Of a DNA stretch of 64,000 bases, positions 24,989 through 33,622 are shown piece after piece; the stretch's first letter is position 1; each line of letters opens with the position of its first letter. The notes under the pieces were generated by a model. The model made no database searches, had not been told where the DNA came from, and worked only from the letters and a program-made list of their open reading frames with translations. Position numbers and translations under genes: made by a program. The stretch is taken from contig JBAQQX010000001.1 in assembly GCA_049295575.1 (NCBI GenBank), positions 1 through 64,000 on the forward strand, given 5' to 3'. This DNA is from UBA6022 sp049295575 (GTDB taxonomy: Bacteria > Patescibacteriota > Saccharimonadia > Saccharimonadales > Saccharimonadaceae).

Positions 24989-25014
24989 AAATACCCCTCA
25001 TCTGAGGGGTATTT
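24989..25014. terminator. Bidirectional terminator
   Basis: AAATACCCCTCA and TGAGGGGTATTT form a 12-bp perfect stem between the convergent Mur ligase genes. Confidence 0.9.
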
Positions 25015-25016
25015 AT

Positions 25017-26318
25017 TTATGCTTCTTTTTTTGTATCGCCAACGAGTTCACGTACGACATCACCGTCGTTCCATGGTAGCCGTTCGCCGTTCACGATACG
25101 GAATTGTTCGTGTCCCATACCAGTAATAAGGATGGTATCGCCCTTCTTCGCAATACTCAGAGCTTTCTCAATCGCCTCGCGTCGATCACCAAGTTCAGTC
25201 GTCTTGGCTCCGCCGTTAGCCTGTTCAATACCCGACATTACTTCGTCGCGGATTGCCTGCGGGTTCTCGTTATAACTCTCGTCGTCGGTCAGTACGATGC
25301 GGTCAGCCAGTCGAGCTGCAATCTCTCCCATAATAGGACGCTTGCCTTTATCTCGGTCGCCAGTAGCGCCAAATACGATGATCACGCGACTCTTCGTGAC
25401 AGACTTTGCAGCTTCAAGGAGTTTTTCAAGTGCATCGGGTGTATGTGCGTAGTCAACAATGACATCGTAGCCAAGTCCTTCAACCACGCGCTCAAAGCGT
25501 CCAGGAACACCTTCAAGATTCGCTACGCCTTCGATAATATCCTGGAGTTTCACGCCAAGTAAGTAGGCAGTGGCTGCTGCCGCTGTCATATTGTAGACGT
25601 TGAAGCGACCAGGCAGTGCTGTCGCAAGTTCAAGCGTCGTCTGGTGATCAATGACAATCCGGGCTTCACTTCCCTTCTTATAAAGTTTCACGTGCTCGAT
25701 CTTCGCCTCGGCCTCATCATGTGCGCCGTAGGTAATCTTCTGCGCGCCCGCCGGGAAAGTATTAAAGAAGTCAAACCAGTCGTCATCGCGATTGAGTACG
25801 ATAAACTTCGGCTCATTAGCGAATAATTTACCCTTCGCCTCGGCGTAGTTTTCCATCGTCTTATGGTAGTCGAGATGATCCTGGGTAAGGTTGGTCATGA
25901 CCGCTACTTCAATAGGCACCGTATCAAGTTTGTGCTGCTGAAGGGCGTGGCTCGTAATCTCCAGGACAACGTAGTCGACTTTCGCCTTTTTAGCCTCAGC
26001 GAAGAACTGCTGCATTCGCGCCGTTGTTCCAACGGTCGCATTAAGATCATTTAGCTGCGTCTGCCCGGCTACCTCAATAAGAGCTGTTGAAAACATGGCC
26101 GTTTTTAGTCCAGCCTCTTTTAAGATCTCATTAATATAGTTGACTGTCGTCGTCTTACCATTCGTGCCCGTTACGGCAATAACCCGTAAGCTTTTCGCTG
26201 GATGACCATATCGTGCCGAGACAAGCTGAACACGACCGCGTCGATATAATTCCTCAACGTTCTTTAGTGCGCCAGCTGGCAACACTTTCCTTACACCCTC
26301 TACTAGCTTCTGCTTCAT
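25017..26318 (-). CDS. MurE-like Mur ligase without DNPR motif
   Basis: Resembles MurE, which adds the third amino acid of the peptidoglycan stem. It has VTGTNGKTTTVNY at about 45-57, ITSHALQQHKL, the central LTQDHLDYHKTMENYA, YAHTPDALEK, VFGATGDRDKGKRPIMG and a late GMGHEQFR. The amino-acid selecting DNPR (meso-DAP) aligns with DESY here, and fewer than 50 residues precede the P-loop, so the UDP-binding domain is largely missing. ATG 26318 is chosen because TACAAT lies 6 nt before it; an upstream frame start at 26366 crosses the promoter. Substrate (Lys, Orn, DAP or other) cannot be assigned. Confidence 0.82.
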   Translation of the reverse strand: MKQKLVEGVRKVLPAGALKNVEELYRRGRVQLVSARYGHPAKSLRVIAVTGTNGKTTTVNYINEILKEAGLKTAMFSTALIEVAGQTQLNDLNATVGTTARMQQFFAEAKKAKVDYVVLEITSHALQQHKLDTVPIEVAVMTNLTQDHLDYHKTMENYAEAKGKLFANEPKFIVLNRDDDWFDFFNTFPAGAQKITYGAHDEAEAKIEHVKLYKKGSEARIVIDHQTTLELATALPGRFNVYNMTAAAATAYLLGVKLQDIIEGVANLEGVPGRFERVVEGLGYDVIVDYAHTPDALEKLLEAAKSVTKSRVIIVFGATGDRDKGKRPIMGEIAARLADRIVLTDDESYNENPQAIRDEVMSGIEQANGGAKTTELGDRREAIEKALSIAKKGDTILITGMGHEQFRIVNGERLPWNDGDVVRELVGDTKKEA

Positions 26319-26324
26319 GCTTCT

Positions 26325-26330
26325 ATTGTA
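26325..26330 (-). promoter_or_regulatory. -10 box of the murE-like gene (leaderless spacing)
   Basis: TACAAT on the minus strand ends 6 nt before ATG 26318. Confidence 0.4.
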
Positions 26331-26356
26331 CCGCAGATAAAAAAAGATATGAAAAT

Positions 26357-26420
26357 ACCCCGACACAGGGCCGGGGTTTGAATGAGGGGGCGGAAGCGAT
26401 CATCGTCGCCGCTTCCGCCC
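26357..26420 (-). terminator. Double hairpin terminator region
   Basis: GGGCGGAAGC/GCTTCCGCCC (26388-26420) and ACCCCG/CGGGGT (26357-26377) follow the stop at 26438 on the minus strand; the second is followed by ATTTTC. They end the upstream gene and insulate the murE-like promoter. Confidence 0.75.
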
Positions 26421-26437
26421 TGACGTCACATTGAGAA

Positions 26438-26944
26438 TCAGACGAACTGGCGCTCGATATCTTTGACATCGAAGCCATGGGCATCGAGCATCTTCTTCAT
26501 CTCAGCGACATGCTCGGAGCTGTGACCTAGATCGGACTTGAAGTCCGTCAAACCCAGCTCTTGCCGTCGGTCGTCGAGCTGCTTCTGGTACGGCATGATC
26601 TGGAGTTCGATCACATATGACGTATATACGCCTTGGACATCCTTCAGATATTTCTTGTAGCAGTCGTCGTGATCGTTGCAATTACCAGATTGTTCGTGCT
26701 CGATCATAAAGACCTGACGAACACCAGTTTTATCGAGTGAGTCCCAGGCGAGTTCGATCTGCGGCTGCAGACCATCTACCTGAGCCTCGATCTTCTCCTG
26801 TAGCTGATGAGCCTCCTTCATGAACTGCTCAAGAGTACTCTTTTTCTTGCGCGCCCTGGCCAGTGACAACCGACCTGAAACTTCTTTTGCGATATAGGTA
26901 CCGCACGCAGCGATACCAAACACGTAAAATGTTTTTTCAAGCAT
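26438..26944 (-). CDS. Membrane-anchored coiled-coil protein (168 aa), unknown
   Basis: The N-terminus MLEKTFYVFGIAACGTYIAKE gives one short membrane helix, followed by a basic patch (RARKKK) and a long helical region with coiled-coil character. CNDHDDCYKKY could be a disulfide or metal site. ATG 26944 is chosen because AGGGGGAGT lies upstream; the longer frame to 27007 runs through the promoter region. No family is recognised. Confidence 0.65.
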   Translation of the reverse strand: MLEKTFYVFGIAACGTYIAKEVSGRLSLARARKKKSTLEQFMKEAHQLQEKIEAQVDGLQPQIELAWDSLDKTGVRQVFMIEHEQSGNCNDHDDCYKKYLKDVQGVYTSYVIELQIMPYQKQLDDRRQELGLTDFKSDLGHSSEHVAEMKKMLDAHGFDVKDIERQFV

Positions 26945-27053
26945 CAGGACTCCCCCTCGTACACACTTTATCCACGGTGGATAAAGAATTTTCGTATAGT
27001 AATACATTTTTTATCTTTAGTCAATGCGTTAAACACAGCGCTATCGTATCTGG

Positions 27054-27059
27054 TATACT
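27054..27059 (+). promoter_or_regulatory. -10 box of tsaD
   Basis: Extended -10 TGGTATACT ends 9 nt before the tsaD ATG. Confidence 0.45.
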
Positions 27060-27068
27060 AATTAACAG

Positions 27069-28130
27069 ATGAAGGTCTTAGGAATTGAGAGTAGCTGTGA
27101 CGAAACAGCCGCGTCTGTCGTTGAAGATGGTCGCAGGCTTCTTTCTAATGTCGTCAACTCTCAGATCGATATTCACGCCGTCTACGGCGGCGTGGTGCCG
27201 GAAGTTGCCGCACGGAGTCATATTGAAGTTATTAACCCTGTTATTAATCAGGCGCTGAGTGAAGCGAACTGTAACTGGGACGATATTGACGCTATCGCCG
27301 TTACCTACGCACCCGGCCTCGTTGGTTCGCTCCTCGTTGGCACACTAGCCGCCCGTACTCTGGCGACCCTGAAGAATAAACCCCTCTACCCTATTCACCA
27401 CGTTGAAGCTCACGTGTACGCTAACTTCCTTAACGAGACTGCGCCAGAGTTTCCAATGCTCGCCCTGATTGTCAGCGGCGGCCACTCACAGCTTGTTCTT
27501 TTCAAGGATCACGGTGATTACAAGCTGCTCGGACAGACACAAGATGATGCGGTTGGCGAAGCTTTTGACAAGGTCGCTAAAATCCTTGGACTTCCCTATC
27601 CTGGTGGCCCAAGTATTGCAGCGGCTGCTCTACACGGCGACCCGAAAAAATACGTGCTACCGAAAGCGAAATTAAAAGCCCCCTACAACTTCAGCTTCTC
27701 CGGCCTTAAGACAGCCGTTCTACGAGCCGTTCAGCGTGAAGTGAGTGTTGACTTTACTTTTCCTTCACACGAGCTCCCAGCGCTCCTAAATGACGTTCAG
27801 CGCGCAGATTTTGCCGCTAGCTTTCAGCGAATCGCCGTTGAAACACTCGTCGACAAGGCTCAGCTCGCTTTTCGTGATTACGCCCCGAAGTCTGTCGTTA
27901 TCGCAGGTGGTGTTGCCGCTAATCAAGAACTACGTCGCCAACTCTCAGAACGACTACCGCTGCATATCGACTACGCTCCGATGAATCTTTGCACCGACAA
28001 TGCTGCTATGATCGCTACCCTCGGCTATTACTATGCCCAAGAGAATACGGCGACTGATCCGCGCGATCTTGACGTCACCCCGAGCCTCTCTATGACAAAG
28101 ACAGCCTGGCGTCATAAAGAGTTGTTGTAA
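27069..28130 (+). CDS. tsaD: tRNA N6-adenosine threonylcarbamoyltransferase
   Basis: Transfers threonylcarbamoyl to A37 of ANN-decoding tRNAs together with TsaB/TsaE. The opening MKVLGIESSCDETAAS and the metal-binding H111-V-E-A-H115 (IHHVEAHVYAN) are diagnostic, with GGHSQL, DAVGEAFDKVAK, YPGGPSI and the late CTDNAAMIA. The 353-aa length is normal. No ribosome site; near-leaderless. The partners tsaB and tsaE are not in the window. Confidence 0.97.
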   Translation: MKVLGIESSCDETAASVVEDGRRLLSNVVNSQIDIHAVYGGVVPEVAARSHIEVINPVINQALSEANCNWDDIDAIAVTYAPGLVGSLLVGTLAARTLATLKNKPLYPIHHVEAHVYANFLNETAPEFPMLALIVSGGHSQLVLFKDHGDYKLLGQTQDDAVGEAFDKVAKILGLPYPGGPSIAAAALHGDPKKYVLPKAKLKAPYNFSFSGLKTAVLRAVQREVSVDFTFPSHELPALLNDVQRADFAASFQRIAVETLVDKAQLAFRDYAPKSVVIAGGVAANQELRRQLSERLPLHIDYAPMNLCTDNAAMIATLGYYYAQENTATDPRDLDVTPSLSMTKTAWRHKELL

Positions 28131-28139
28131 TTACTACAG

Positions 28140-28145
28140 TATACT
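28140..28145 (+). promoter_or_regulatory. -10 box of femX-like gene (leaderless spacing)
   Basis: TATACT ends 6 nt before ATG 28152. The 15-mer TATACTAAAGGTATG is identical to that at 33147-33161. Confidence 0.5.
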
Positions 28146-28151
28146 AAAGGT

Positions 28152-29072
28152 ATGACACATTTTCTTCAGTCACCAGCATGGGCCCGTTTTCAGCAATCGA
28201 TAGGTCGAACTACCTTTACCGGGTCTGGTAACGGCTGGACATACCAGGCGATCCTCGAGACTGGAAGATTCAATACGCGTCTTTATTGTCCCTATGGGCC
28301 ATCTGCAGATACAGTCGATGCCTTTGACGAAGCGCTTGCCTCGCTTCAGCGGCTTGCCAAGGAACAGCGCGTGACCTTTATTCGCATCGAGCCAACGGGA
28401 ACGATAACCGGCGAGCAGCTTAAACAGCGCGGACTATCCCGCGTCACCTATAACCAACTGCAACCTGAACATACGCAGATAATTGATCTCTCGGCCAGTG
28501 AAGCTGACATTATTGCCGTTATGAATCAAAATAACCGGAACCTTTATCGTAATTACTCTAAAAAAGGGCTTACTATGCACGTCTCACATGAACCTCGCGA
28601 CGTTTCAATCTTCACGAGCATGATGCACGGCGTTGCCGAACGAAATGGCATTCGCGCCCATAGTGATAGCTACTTCCAAGCGCAAGCCGAGGCCCTCTTC
28701 CCTACCGGTGATGCTCAGCTCTTCTACGTAATGTACGAAGGTAAGCCGATAGCCGCTTCAATTGCCTACGATAGCGATACAACACGCTACTACGCACACG
28801 CCAGTGCGGATGATACCTACCGCAAACTAAGCGCCGGTACTGCCCTGCTCGCTCATATGATCATTGATGCGAAGCGCCAAGGCCTTAGTTATTTCGATCT
28901 TTACGGAATTGCCCCGACTGACGATCCCACTCATCGCTGGGCTGGGTTCACCAAGTTTAAAAAATCATTTGGCGGCTCACCCGTCTCCTATCTTGGCGCC
29001 TGGGACCTACCAGTTTCTCGTGTTGGCTACCTGACGTATCGCCTCTATCAAACACTGTCTCATCGCCGCTAG
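28152..29072 (+). CDS. FemAB-type peptidyltransferase
   Basis: GNAT-fold protein of the FemX/FemA/MurM family, which transfers amino acids from aminoacyl-tRNA onto the lipid II peptide to make interpeptide bridges. Seen are the opening FLQSPAWARFQ, RLYCPYGP, QNNRNLYRNYSKKGL and the acetyltransferase-like PIAASIAYDSDTTRYYAHA with GTALLAHMIIDAKRQGLSYFDLYGI near the end. 306 aa, soluble. It implies that the third stem residue carries a bridge, but the transferred amino acid cannot be told. Followed by valS. Confidence 0.87.
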   Translation: MTHFLQSPAWARFQQSIGRTTFTGSGNGWTYQAILETGRFNTRLYCPYGPSADTVDAFDEALASLQRLAKEQRVTFIRIEPTGTITGEQLKQRGLSRVTYNQLQPEHTQIIDLSASEADIIAVMNQNNRNLYRNYSKKGLTMHVSHEPRDVSIFTSMMHGVAERNGIRAHSDSYFQAQAEALFPTGDAQLFYVMYEGKPIAASIAYDSDTTRYYAHASADDTYRKLSAGTALLAHMIIDAKRQGLSYFDLYGIAPTDDPTHRWAGFTKFKKSFGGSPVSYLGAWDLPVSRVGYLTYRLYQTLSHRR

Positions 29073-29103
29073 TGACGCCGCTCTTGCAGTGGTCAAAATG
29101 TGG

Positions 29104-29226
29104 TATACTTATAGTGAAAACAAACACGTGAAAAAGGGAGCAAATCTATTGCGTTTTCACGGGAAAACGTTTGAGTAGATTTGTGTAATTTTCACGTGAA
29201 TAATCCACAACTTGAGAGCTGTCCGC
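29104..29226 (+). promoter_or_regulatory. Structured leader of valS with promoter
   Basis: An extended -10 TGGTATACT (29101-29109) gives a leader of about 110 nt. It holds three nested perfect stems: CACGTGAAAA/TTTTCACGTG (29125-29134 with 29189-29198), CAAATCTA/TAGATTTG (29141-29148 with 29176-29183) and CGTTTTC/GAAAACG (29152-29158 with 29163-29169). CGTGAAAA (29127-29134) can also pair with TTTTCACG at 29154-29161, excluding the nested fold. AGGGAG precedes a 9-codon TTG frame ending TAG at 29178. No T-box sequences are visible. A cis-acting RNA switch is inferred. Confidence 0.6.
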
Positions 29227-31776
29227 ATGAAATTAGCAAAAACGTACGATCCAAACCAATACGAACCAAACATCTATGCCATGTGGGAAACCTCGGGCGC
29301 CTTTGAGCCAAAGGGTGAAGGCGAGCCATACAGTATCGTCATGCCGCCACCGAATGCTAACGGCAACTTACATACCGGTCACGCATTGACTGTCCAGCTC
29401 GAGGATATTCTTTCTCGCTACCACCGCATGAAAGGGCACGATGTTGCCTACATCCCTGGCGCTGATCACGCCGGTTTTGAAACATGGGTCGTTTACGAAC
29501 GCGAGCTCGTCAAGAAAGGGCAGAGTCGATTCGATTTTACCCGTGAACAGCTCTATAGCCAGGTATGGAACTTTGTCGAACAGCAACGAGGCAACATGGA
29601 GCTGCAACTACGCGCCCTTGGCGTCAGCGCAAGCTGGAATGATCTCGTGTTTACACTGGACGAGAAGGTTATTAAGACCGTGTATGGAACGTTCAAACGC
29701 CTCTGGGACGAAGGTCTGATCTACAGAGGTGAGCGCATCGTTAATTACAGCACAAAGTACCAGACAAGCTACGCGGATATCGAAGTTGATCATAAGCTTG
29801 AAAAGGGAACTCTCTGGAATATTGCCTACCCAACACTCGACAAGATCGGTGAAATTGTCGTTGCGACCACTCGTCCAGAGACAATGCTCGGTGACGTTGC
29901 TATCGCCGTTCACCCTGATGACGAACGCTACAAAGACTTAATCGGTACACGTGTACAGCTGCCATTAACCGATCGTGAGATTTTGGTCATTGCCGATGAC
30001 TACGTCGATATGAACTTTGGTACCGGTGCCGTTAAGATTACCCCGGCCCACGATCCTAATGACTTCGAGATGGGGCAGCGCCATGACCTCGAACGTATCC
30101 AGGTGATTGATTTCGATGGCCGCATGATCAACGTCCCGCCGCAATTCCTTGGCCTTGATGTCATGACCGCCCGCAAGCGCGTCCTAGCCTCACTTGAAGC
30201 GGCCGAACTTCGCCGCGGTGAAACAACTATTGAACATACCGTTGGCTACGACTACAAGAGTGGGGAACCGATCCAGCCGCTCATCAAAGATCAGTGGTTC
30301 TTAAATGTGCGCCCGCTTGCCGATCGCGCCAAACAGGCGATTCTCGACGGAGATATCACCTTTAGTCCCGCCAGTAAAAAACATGCCCTCATTCAGTACT
30401 ACGACAATTTACGCGACTGGAACCTGAGTCGTCAGATCCCATGGGGCATTCCGATTCCTGCTTTCCAAAACGTCAATAACCCCGACGACTGGATCTTCGA
30501 TGATCGAGTTGACGATGAATATATTGATGTAAATGGTACAACATATAGGCGCGAGGAAGACACTTTCGATACCTGGTTCAGTAGTGGCCAGTGGCCGTTT
30601 GCAACGACCGATTTCCTAGACGGCGGCAAACTCGCACGATTCTACCCAACGAGCGTACTTGAAACAGGAGTGGACATCCTCTACCCATGGATTTCCCGCA
30701 TGATCATGCTCGGACTCTATGCCACCGACCAAGTTCCTTTCCGGCACGTCTATCTCCACGGCCTTATTCTCGATGAGCATGGCCAGAAAATGAGCAAGAG
30801 TAAAGGCAATGTTATGAATCCGATGGAGATTGTCGCCAGCCACGGCTCGGACGCACTCCGACTTGGTATTGTTGCGAGTCGTAGCGCCGGTCAGAACCAA
30901 GCGTTCTCTACGAGTAACGTTGTCGCAGGGCGCAACTTCTGTAATAAGCTCTGGAATATCGCTCGCTTTATTGAAGACAAACTAGGGGATAGCTACAAAC
31001 CAGGGATACCAACCCCTAAGACACTCGCCGATCATTGGATCATCCGTGAGCTGAATGCTGCCGCTTCAGATATCGACACACAACTTGCTAACTACCGGTT
31101 CGCCGAAGCTAGCGACAGCGTCTATCACGCTATCTGGGATAACGTTGCCGACTGGTACGTTGAAGCGAGTAAGAAGCAGGATAATCTCGATATGCTGTCT
31201 TGGGTGCTTGATACGAGTTTGAAGCTTGCGCATCCATTTGCACCATTTGTCACCGAAACAATCTGGCAAACCCTACCGTGGCACAATGATCTGCTTATCA
31301 CCAGCCGTTGGCCTGAAGCAACGAGTTACGACGATATTGCCGCCGCTGAATTTGAGCGTCTACAAAAACTTGTTGTCGAAGCACGCTACGTCACGGCCGA
31401 GCTACCTGGCAACCAGAAATATACGCTACTCTACCAGCAAGATAGCCTCATTGCCGATAACGCCGAGCTGATTCAGCATCTTGCTCGCCTTAAAGAGGTG
31501 AAGGAAGCCGATCAAGCTCGTGGCCTTCGTCTTGCTGCAAGTAACCGCGAAGCATGGCTCGATGTCGACGAAGATACACTCTATGAGCACCAGTCCAACC
31601 TTGAAGTACGCCTGGCCGAGAATCGTGCGTTTGTCGCCAACCTCGAGGGCCGACTTTCGAATGAAAGCTACGTCGCTAAAGCACCAGCTGCGCTCGTTGA
31701 AGAGTCACGTCAGCAGCTCGAAAGCAAAAAAGCGTTAATCGAACGCCTCGAACACGAACTTGAAGTCCTCAAGTAA
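29227..31776 (+). CDS. valS: Valyl-tRNA synthetase
   Basis: Class I synthetase charging tRNA-Val, with editing. H49-T-G-H52 in NANGNLHTGHAL is the HIGH motif and KMSKS is at about residues 521-525. The CP1 editing domain (TTRPETMLGDVAIAVHP) and the C-terminal coiled coil (ending LIERLEHELEVLK) are complete; 849 aa. ATG 29227 is chosen because the in-frame TTG at 29212 lies in the leader and ValS proteins start just before AKTYDP. Expression may be controlled by the leader RNA at 29104-29226. Confidence 0.97.
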   Translation: MKLAKTYDPNQYEPNIYAMWETSGAFEPKGEGEPYSIVMPPPNANGNLHTGHALTVQLEDILSRYHRMKGHDVAYIPGADHAGFETWVVYERELVKKGQSRFDFTREQLYSQVWNFVEQQRGNMELQLRALGVSASWNDLVFTLDEKVIKTVYGTFKRLWDEGLIYRGERIVNYSTKYQTSYADIEVDHKLEKGTLWNIAYPTLDKIGEIVVATTRPETMLGDVAIAVHPDDERYKDLIGTRVQLPLTDREILVIADDYVDMNFGTGAVKITPAHDPNDFEMGQRHDLERIQVIDFDGRMINVPPQFLGLDVMTARKRVLASLEAAELRRGETTIEHTVGYDYKSGEPIQPLIKDQWFLNVRPLADRAKQAILDGDITFSPASKKHALIQYYDNLRDWNLSRQIPWGIPIPAFQNVNNPDDWIFDDRVDDEYIDVNGTTYRREEDTFDTWFSSGQWPFATTDFLDGGKLARFYPTSVLETGVDILYPWISRMIMLGLYATDQVPFRHVYLHGLILDEHGQKMSKSKGNVMNPMEIVASHGSDALRLGIVASRSAGQNQAFSTSNVVAGRNFCNKLWNIARFIEDKLGDSYKPGIPTPKTLADHWIIRELNAAASDIDTQLANYRFAEASDSVYHAIWDNVADWYVEASKKQDNLDMLSWVLDTSLKLAHPFAPFVTETIWQTLPWHNDLLITSRWPEATSYDDIAAAEFERLQKLVVEARYVTAELPGNQKYTLLYQQDSLIADNAELIQHLARLKEVKEADQARGLRLAASNREAWLDVDEDTLYEHQSNLEVRLAENRAFVANLEGRLSNESYVAKAPAALVEESRQQLESKKALIERLEHELEVLK

Positions 31777-31803
31777 GTAGCTTGCAGCTATACATGACAA
31801 ACT

Positions 31804-31835
31804 AAAAATACCTGGCCAAGTAGCCAGGTATTTTT
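31804..31835. terminator. Bidirectional terminator
   Basis: AAAAATACCTGGC and GCCAGGTATTTTT form a 13-bp stem with loop CAAGTA between valS and the convergent 111-aa gene. Confidence 0.9.
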
Positions 31836-31847
31836 AGTAATCCAACA

Positions 31848-32183
31848 TTAGATCAATGGGGTATTGTAGCTATCGAACGAGTGGTAGCCACGAGGTGCGT
31901 TCTTTTGCATCAAGTGTTTCTTATCCTCAGTTGTTCGCGGCTGAACACGAGGATTCTGCGACTTAATGTCACGAACTGCCTGTGACAACGAGCCACGCTC
32001 GGCGTGCGTGTGGGGATCGCCAGCAAGCTTGATACTACGATCAGCAGCATCAAGGCCAGCAGATAGGGCTGGAGCAAGAGAAGCTGCCTTGTCGAGCTTT
32101 GTGTCGTGCAGTAGCACGCCAGTCGCTGTACTAAGACTCAGGGCTATAGATAATGGAGTGAGCAAAGTTGTAAATGGAAACAT
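31848..32183 (-). CDS. Hypothetical secreted or membrane-anchored protein (111 aa)
   Basis: Residues 1-25 (MFPFTTLLTPLSIALSLSTA) form a hydrophobic segment like an uncleaved signal anchor. The remainder is polar, Ala/Lys/His-rich and probably disordered. No family recognised and no ribosome site. A canonical promoter lies about 40 nt upstream. Confidence 0.6.
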   Translation of the reverse strand: MFPFTTLLTPLSIALSLSTATGVLLHDTKLDKAASLAPALSAGLDAADRSIKLAGDPHTHAERGSLSQAVRDIKSQNPRVQPRTTEDKKHLMQKNAPRGYHSFDSYNTPLI

Positions 32184-32221
32184 AGTGATCTGTATTTGTT
32201 TTAGTTTATGTACTAATTACA

Positions 32222-32250
32222 AATATAGCATAACCTTTGTTTATTGTCAA
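32222..32250 (-). promoter_or_regulatory. Sigma70-type promoter of the 111-aa gene
   Basis: On the minus strand TTGACA (32245-32250) and TATATT (32222-32227) are exactly 17 bp apart. It is one of the best canonical promoters in the window. Confidence 0.65.
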
Positions 32251-32264
32251 CTCTATGTCAAAGC

Positions 32265-32723
32265 TTATTCGTGATGGTACGGATTCCCCGCGGCAATCTC
32301 CTGTGCCCGATAGAGCTGCTCACTTAAAAGCAGCCGAACTAACTGATGAGGGAACACAAGTAGGGATAATGACCACACAAAGTCGGCTCGTTGATGAATC
32401 GTTTCGTCAACCCCGTAGGCGCCGCCAATAATGAGCACGGCTGTACGTGAACCACGTAGGGGAACTTCAAGGAGCGAGGCGAGGGCAGGCGAGTCGATAA
32501 TCTTACCCCGTTCATCCAATAGAATAACGAAGTCATCGTCTTTAAGACGAGATAATAAGCGCTCAGACTCTTCCTGGCGCGCGCTAAGGCCTTCGCGAGA
32601 TGAATGAGGCAAGAATACCCATTCAAGCGTAAACGGCTTTCTGAGTCGCTTCTGGTAGCGTTCGATCCCATCGGCTACCCACGACTCGTGTTTTTTACCA
32701 ATCGCAATAACGCGTAGCGGCAT
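32265..32723 (-). CDS. rlmH: 23S rRNA pseudouridine(1915) N3-methyltransferase
   Basis: SPOUT methyltransferase modifying 23S rRNA pseudouridine 1915. The knot region has LLDERGK, IIGGAYGVDE (SAM loop) and the C-terminal signature QLVRLLLSEQLYRAQEIAAGNPYHHE, of which the last ten residues are almost invariant. 152 aa is normal. Its ATG overlaps the stop of the HIT gene (TAATG). Confidence 0.95.
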   Translation of the reverse strand: MPLRVIAIGKKHESWVADGIERYQKRLRKPFTLEWVFLPHSSREGLSARQEESERLLSRLKDDDFVILLDERGKIIDSPALASLLEVPLRGSRTAVLIIGGAYGVDETIHQRADFVWSLSLLVFPHQLVRLLLSEQLYRAQEIAAGNPYHHE

Positions 32724-33115
32724 TAAAACTGAAGCTTTCGAGCCACTGCCGCGAGCGCACCATGATTCGGCTCAGCTGATGTATCAGGAATATTATGATA
32801 ATCACTGACGTCGTTAAACGGAATAAGATGAACGTGGGCGTGAGGCACGTCAACGCCAATCACCTGAACCCCGACATATTCCACCTGTAATTGATGTTTC
32901 ATGCGAGTAGCAATCTTCTTAGCTGTCGTCATAACAGCTTGGTACGTACTGTCATCAAGATCCCATAATGATTCAACTTGCTTCTTAGGAACTACGAGTG
33001 TGTGTCCTGGAGCAATTGGCGATATATCGAGAAAGGCGAACGTCGTATCGTCTTCATATATTTTATGAGACGGAATGTCGCCGTTTATAATCTTCGTAAA
33101 AATAGAATCTTCCAT
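32723..33115 (-). CDS. HIT family nucleotide hydrolase
   Basis: Histidine-triad protein, 130 aa, of the HINT branch that hydrolyses nucleoside phosphoramidates or aminoacyl-AMP. It shows the opening FTKIINGDIPSHKIYED, FLDISPIAPGHTLVVPK and the catalytic HAHVHLIPF. TATAAT lies 6 nt before the ATG (33122-33127), so it is likely leaderless and divergent from the gene at 33159. Cotranslated with rlmH. Confidence 0.93.
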   Translation of the reverse strand: MEDSIFTKIINGDIPSHKIYEDDTTFAFLDISPIAPGHTLVVPKKQVESLWDLDDSTYQAVMTTAKKIATRMKHQLQVEYVGVQVIGVDVPHAHVHLIPFNDVSDYHNIPDTSAEPNHGALAAVARKLQF

Positions 33116-33121
33116 AGTCTT

Positions 33122-33152
33122 ATTATACGTGAGTGTCCGAATTCGCTATACT
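33122..33152. promoter_or_regulatory. Divergent pair of leaderless-type -10 boxes
   Basis: TATAAT on the minus strand (33122-33127) is 6 nt before ATG 33115, and TATACT on the plus strand (33147-33152) is 6 nt before ATG 33159. Only 43 bp separate the two start codons. Confidence 0.5.
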
Positions 33153-33158
33153 AAAGGT

Positions 33159-33608
33159 ATGAAATCATCATTACTTGCCATTCGCTCCATCGGCACAGAG
33201 TTCGCTAATCGGATCTTTTATCCAGTCGTAATTACCGGTGTAATTGCCGCAGCCGCCCTTACCGGACTTGTTTTTTGGCTCACCACCCTCAATTCTTGGT
33301 GGTGGCTACTATTTATCCCGGTTGTAATGGCGATTTGTATCGGACTTGCCGTTTTTATTATTATAAAACTTGTTATTCGCTCAATTACACCGTCTCAGAC
33401 CAGACAGCAAAAACAAGCCGCAAAACAGTTTGTCGACAAAATACAAACCGTTGCCGAAGCAACTCAGACGCCAAAAGTCGTATTGTTATTTCGAATTGTG
33501 CGAGACATTGCCGCACCAAAAGAAAGTGGCTTCATTAGCAGCCTTGCCACGACAACCACTTCGCTAAAGTCAGACTTTACCGATCTTGTCCGATCATTTA
33601 AGAACTAA
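33159..33608 (+). CDS. Membrane protein with two helices (149 aa)
   Basis: Two adjacent membrane helices (about 20-43 and 47-70) are followed by a cytoplasmic, mainly helical tail. No family is recognised. The longer frame from 33075 is rejected because it would include the -10 box; ATG 33159 sits 6 nt after TATACT. It ends close to the convergent pilin at 33623. Confidence 0.7.
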   Translation: MKSSLLAIRSIGTEFANRIFYPVVITGVIAAAALTGLVFWLTTLNSWWWLLFIPVVMAICIGLAVFIIIKLVIRSITPSQTRQQKQAAKQFVDKIQTVAEATQTPKVVLLFRIVRDIAAPKESGFISSLATTTTSLKSDFTDLVRSFKN

Positions 33609-33622
33609 CCTATTCGCTGCAA

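Noticed and set aside
25017..26318. FolC or MurT instead of a MurE-like ligase
   Set aside because: The order of motifs, especially DHLDYHKTMENYA and DRDKGKRPIMG, is that of MurE; no MurT zinc ribbon or FolC signature is visible.
29104..29226. T-box riboswitch for valS
   Set aside because: No T-box 14-mer, no antiterminator with a TGG bulge and no intrinsic terminator before valS were found.
33075..33158. Longer start for the 149-aa membrane protein
   Set aside because: The extension includes the TATACT promoter box and part of the divergent HIT gene.
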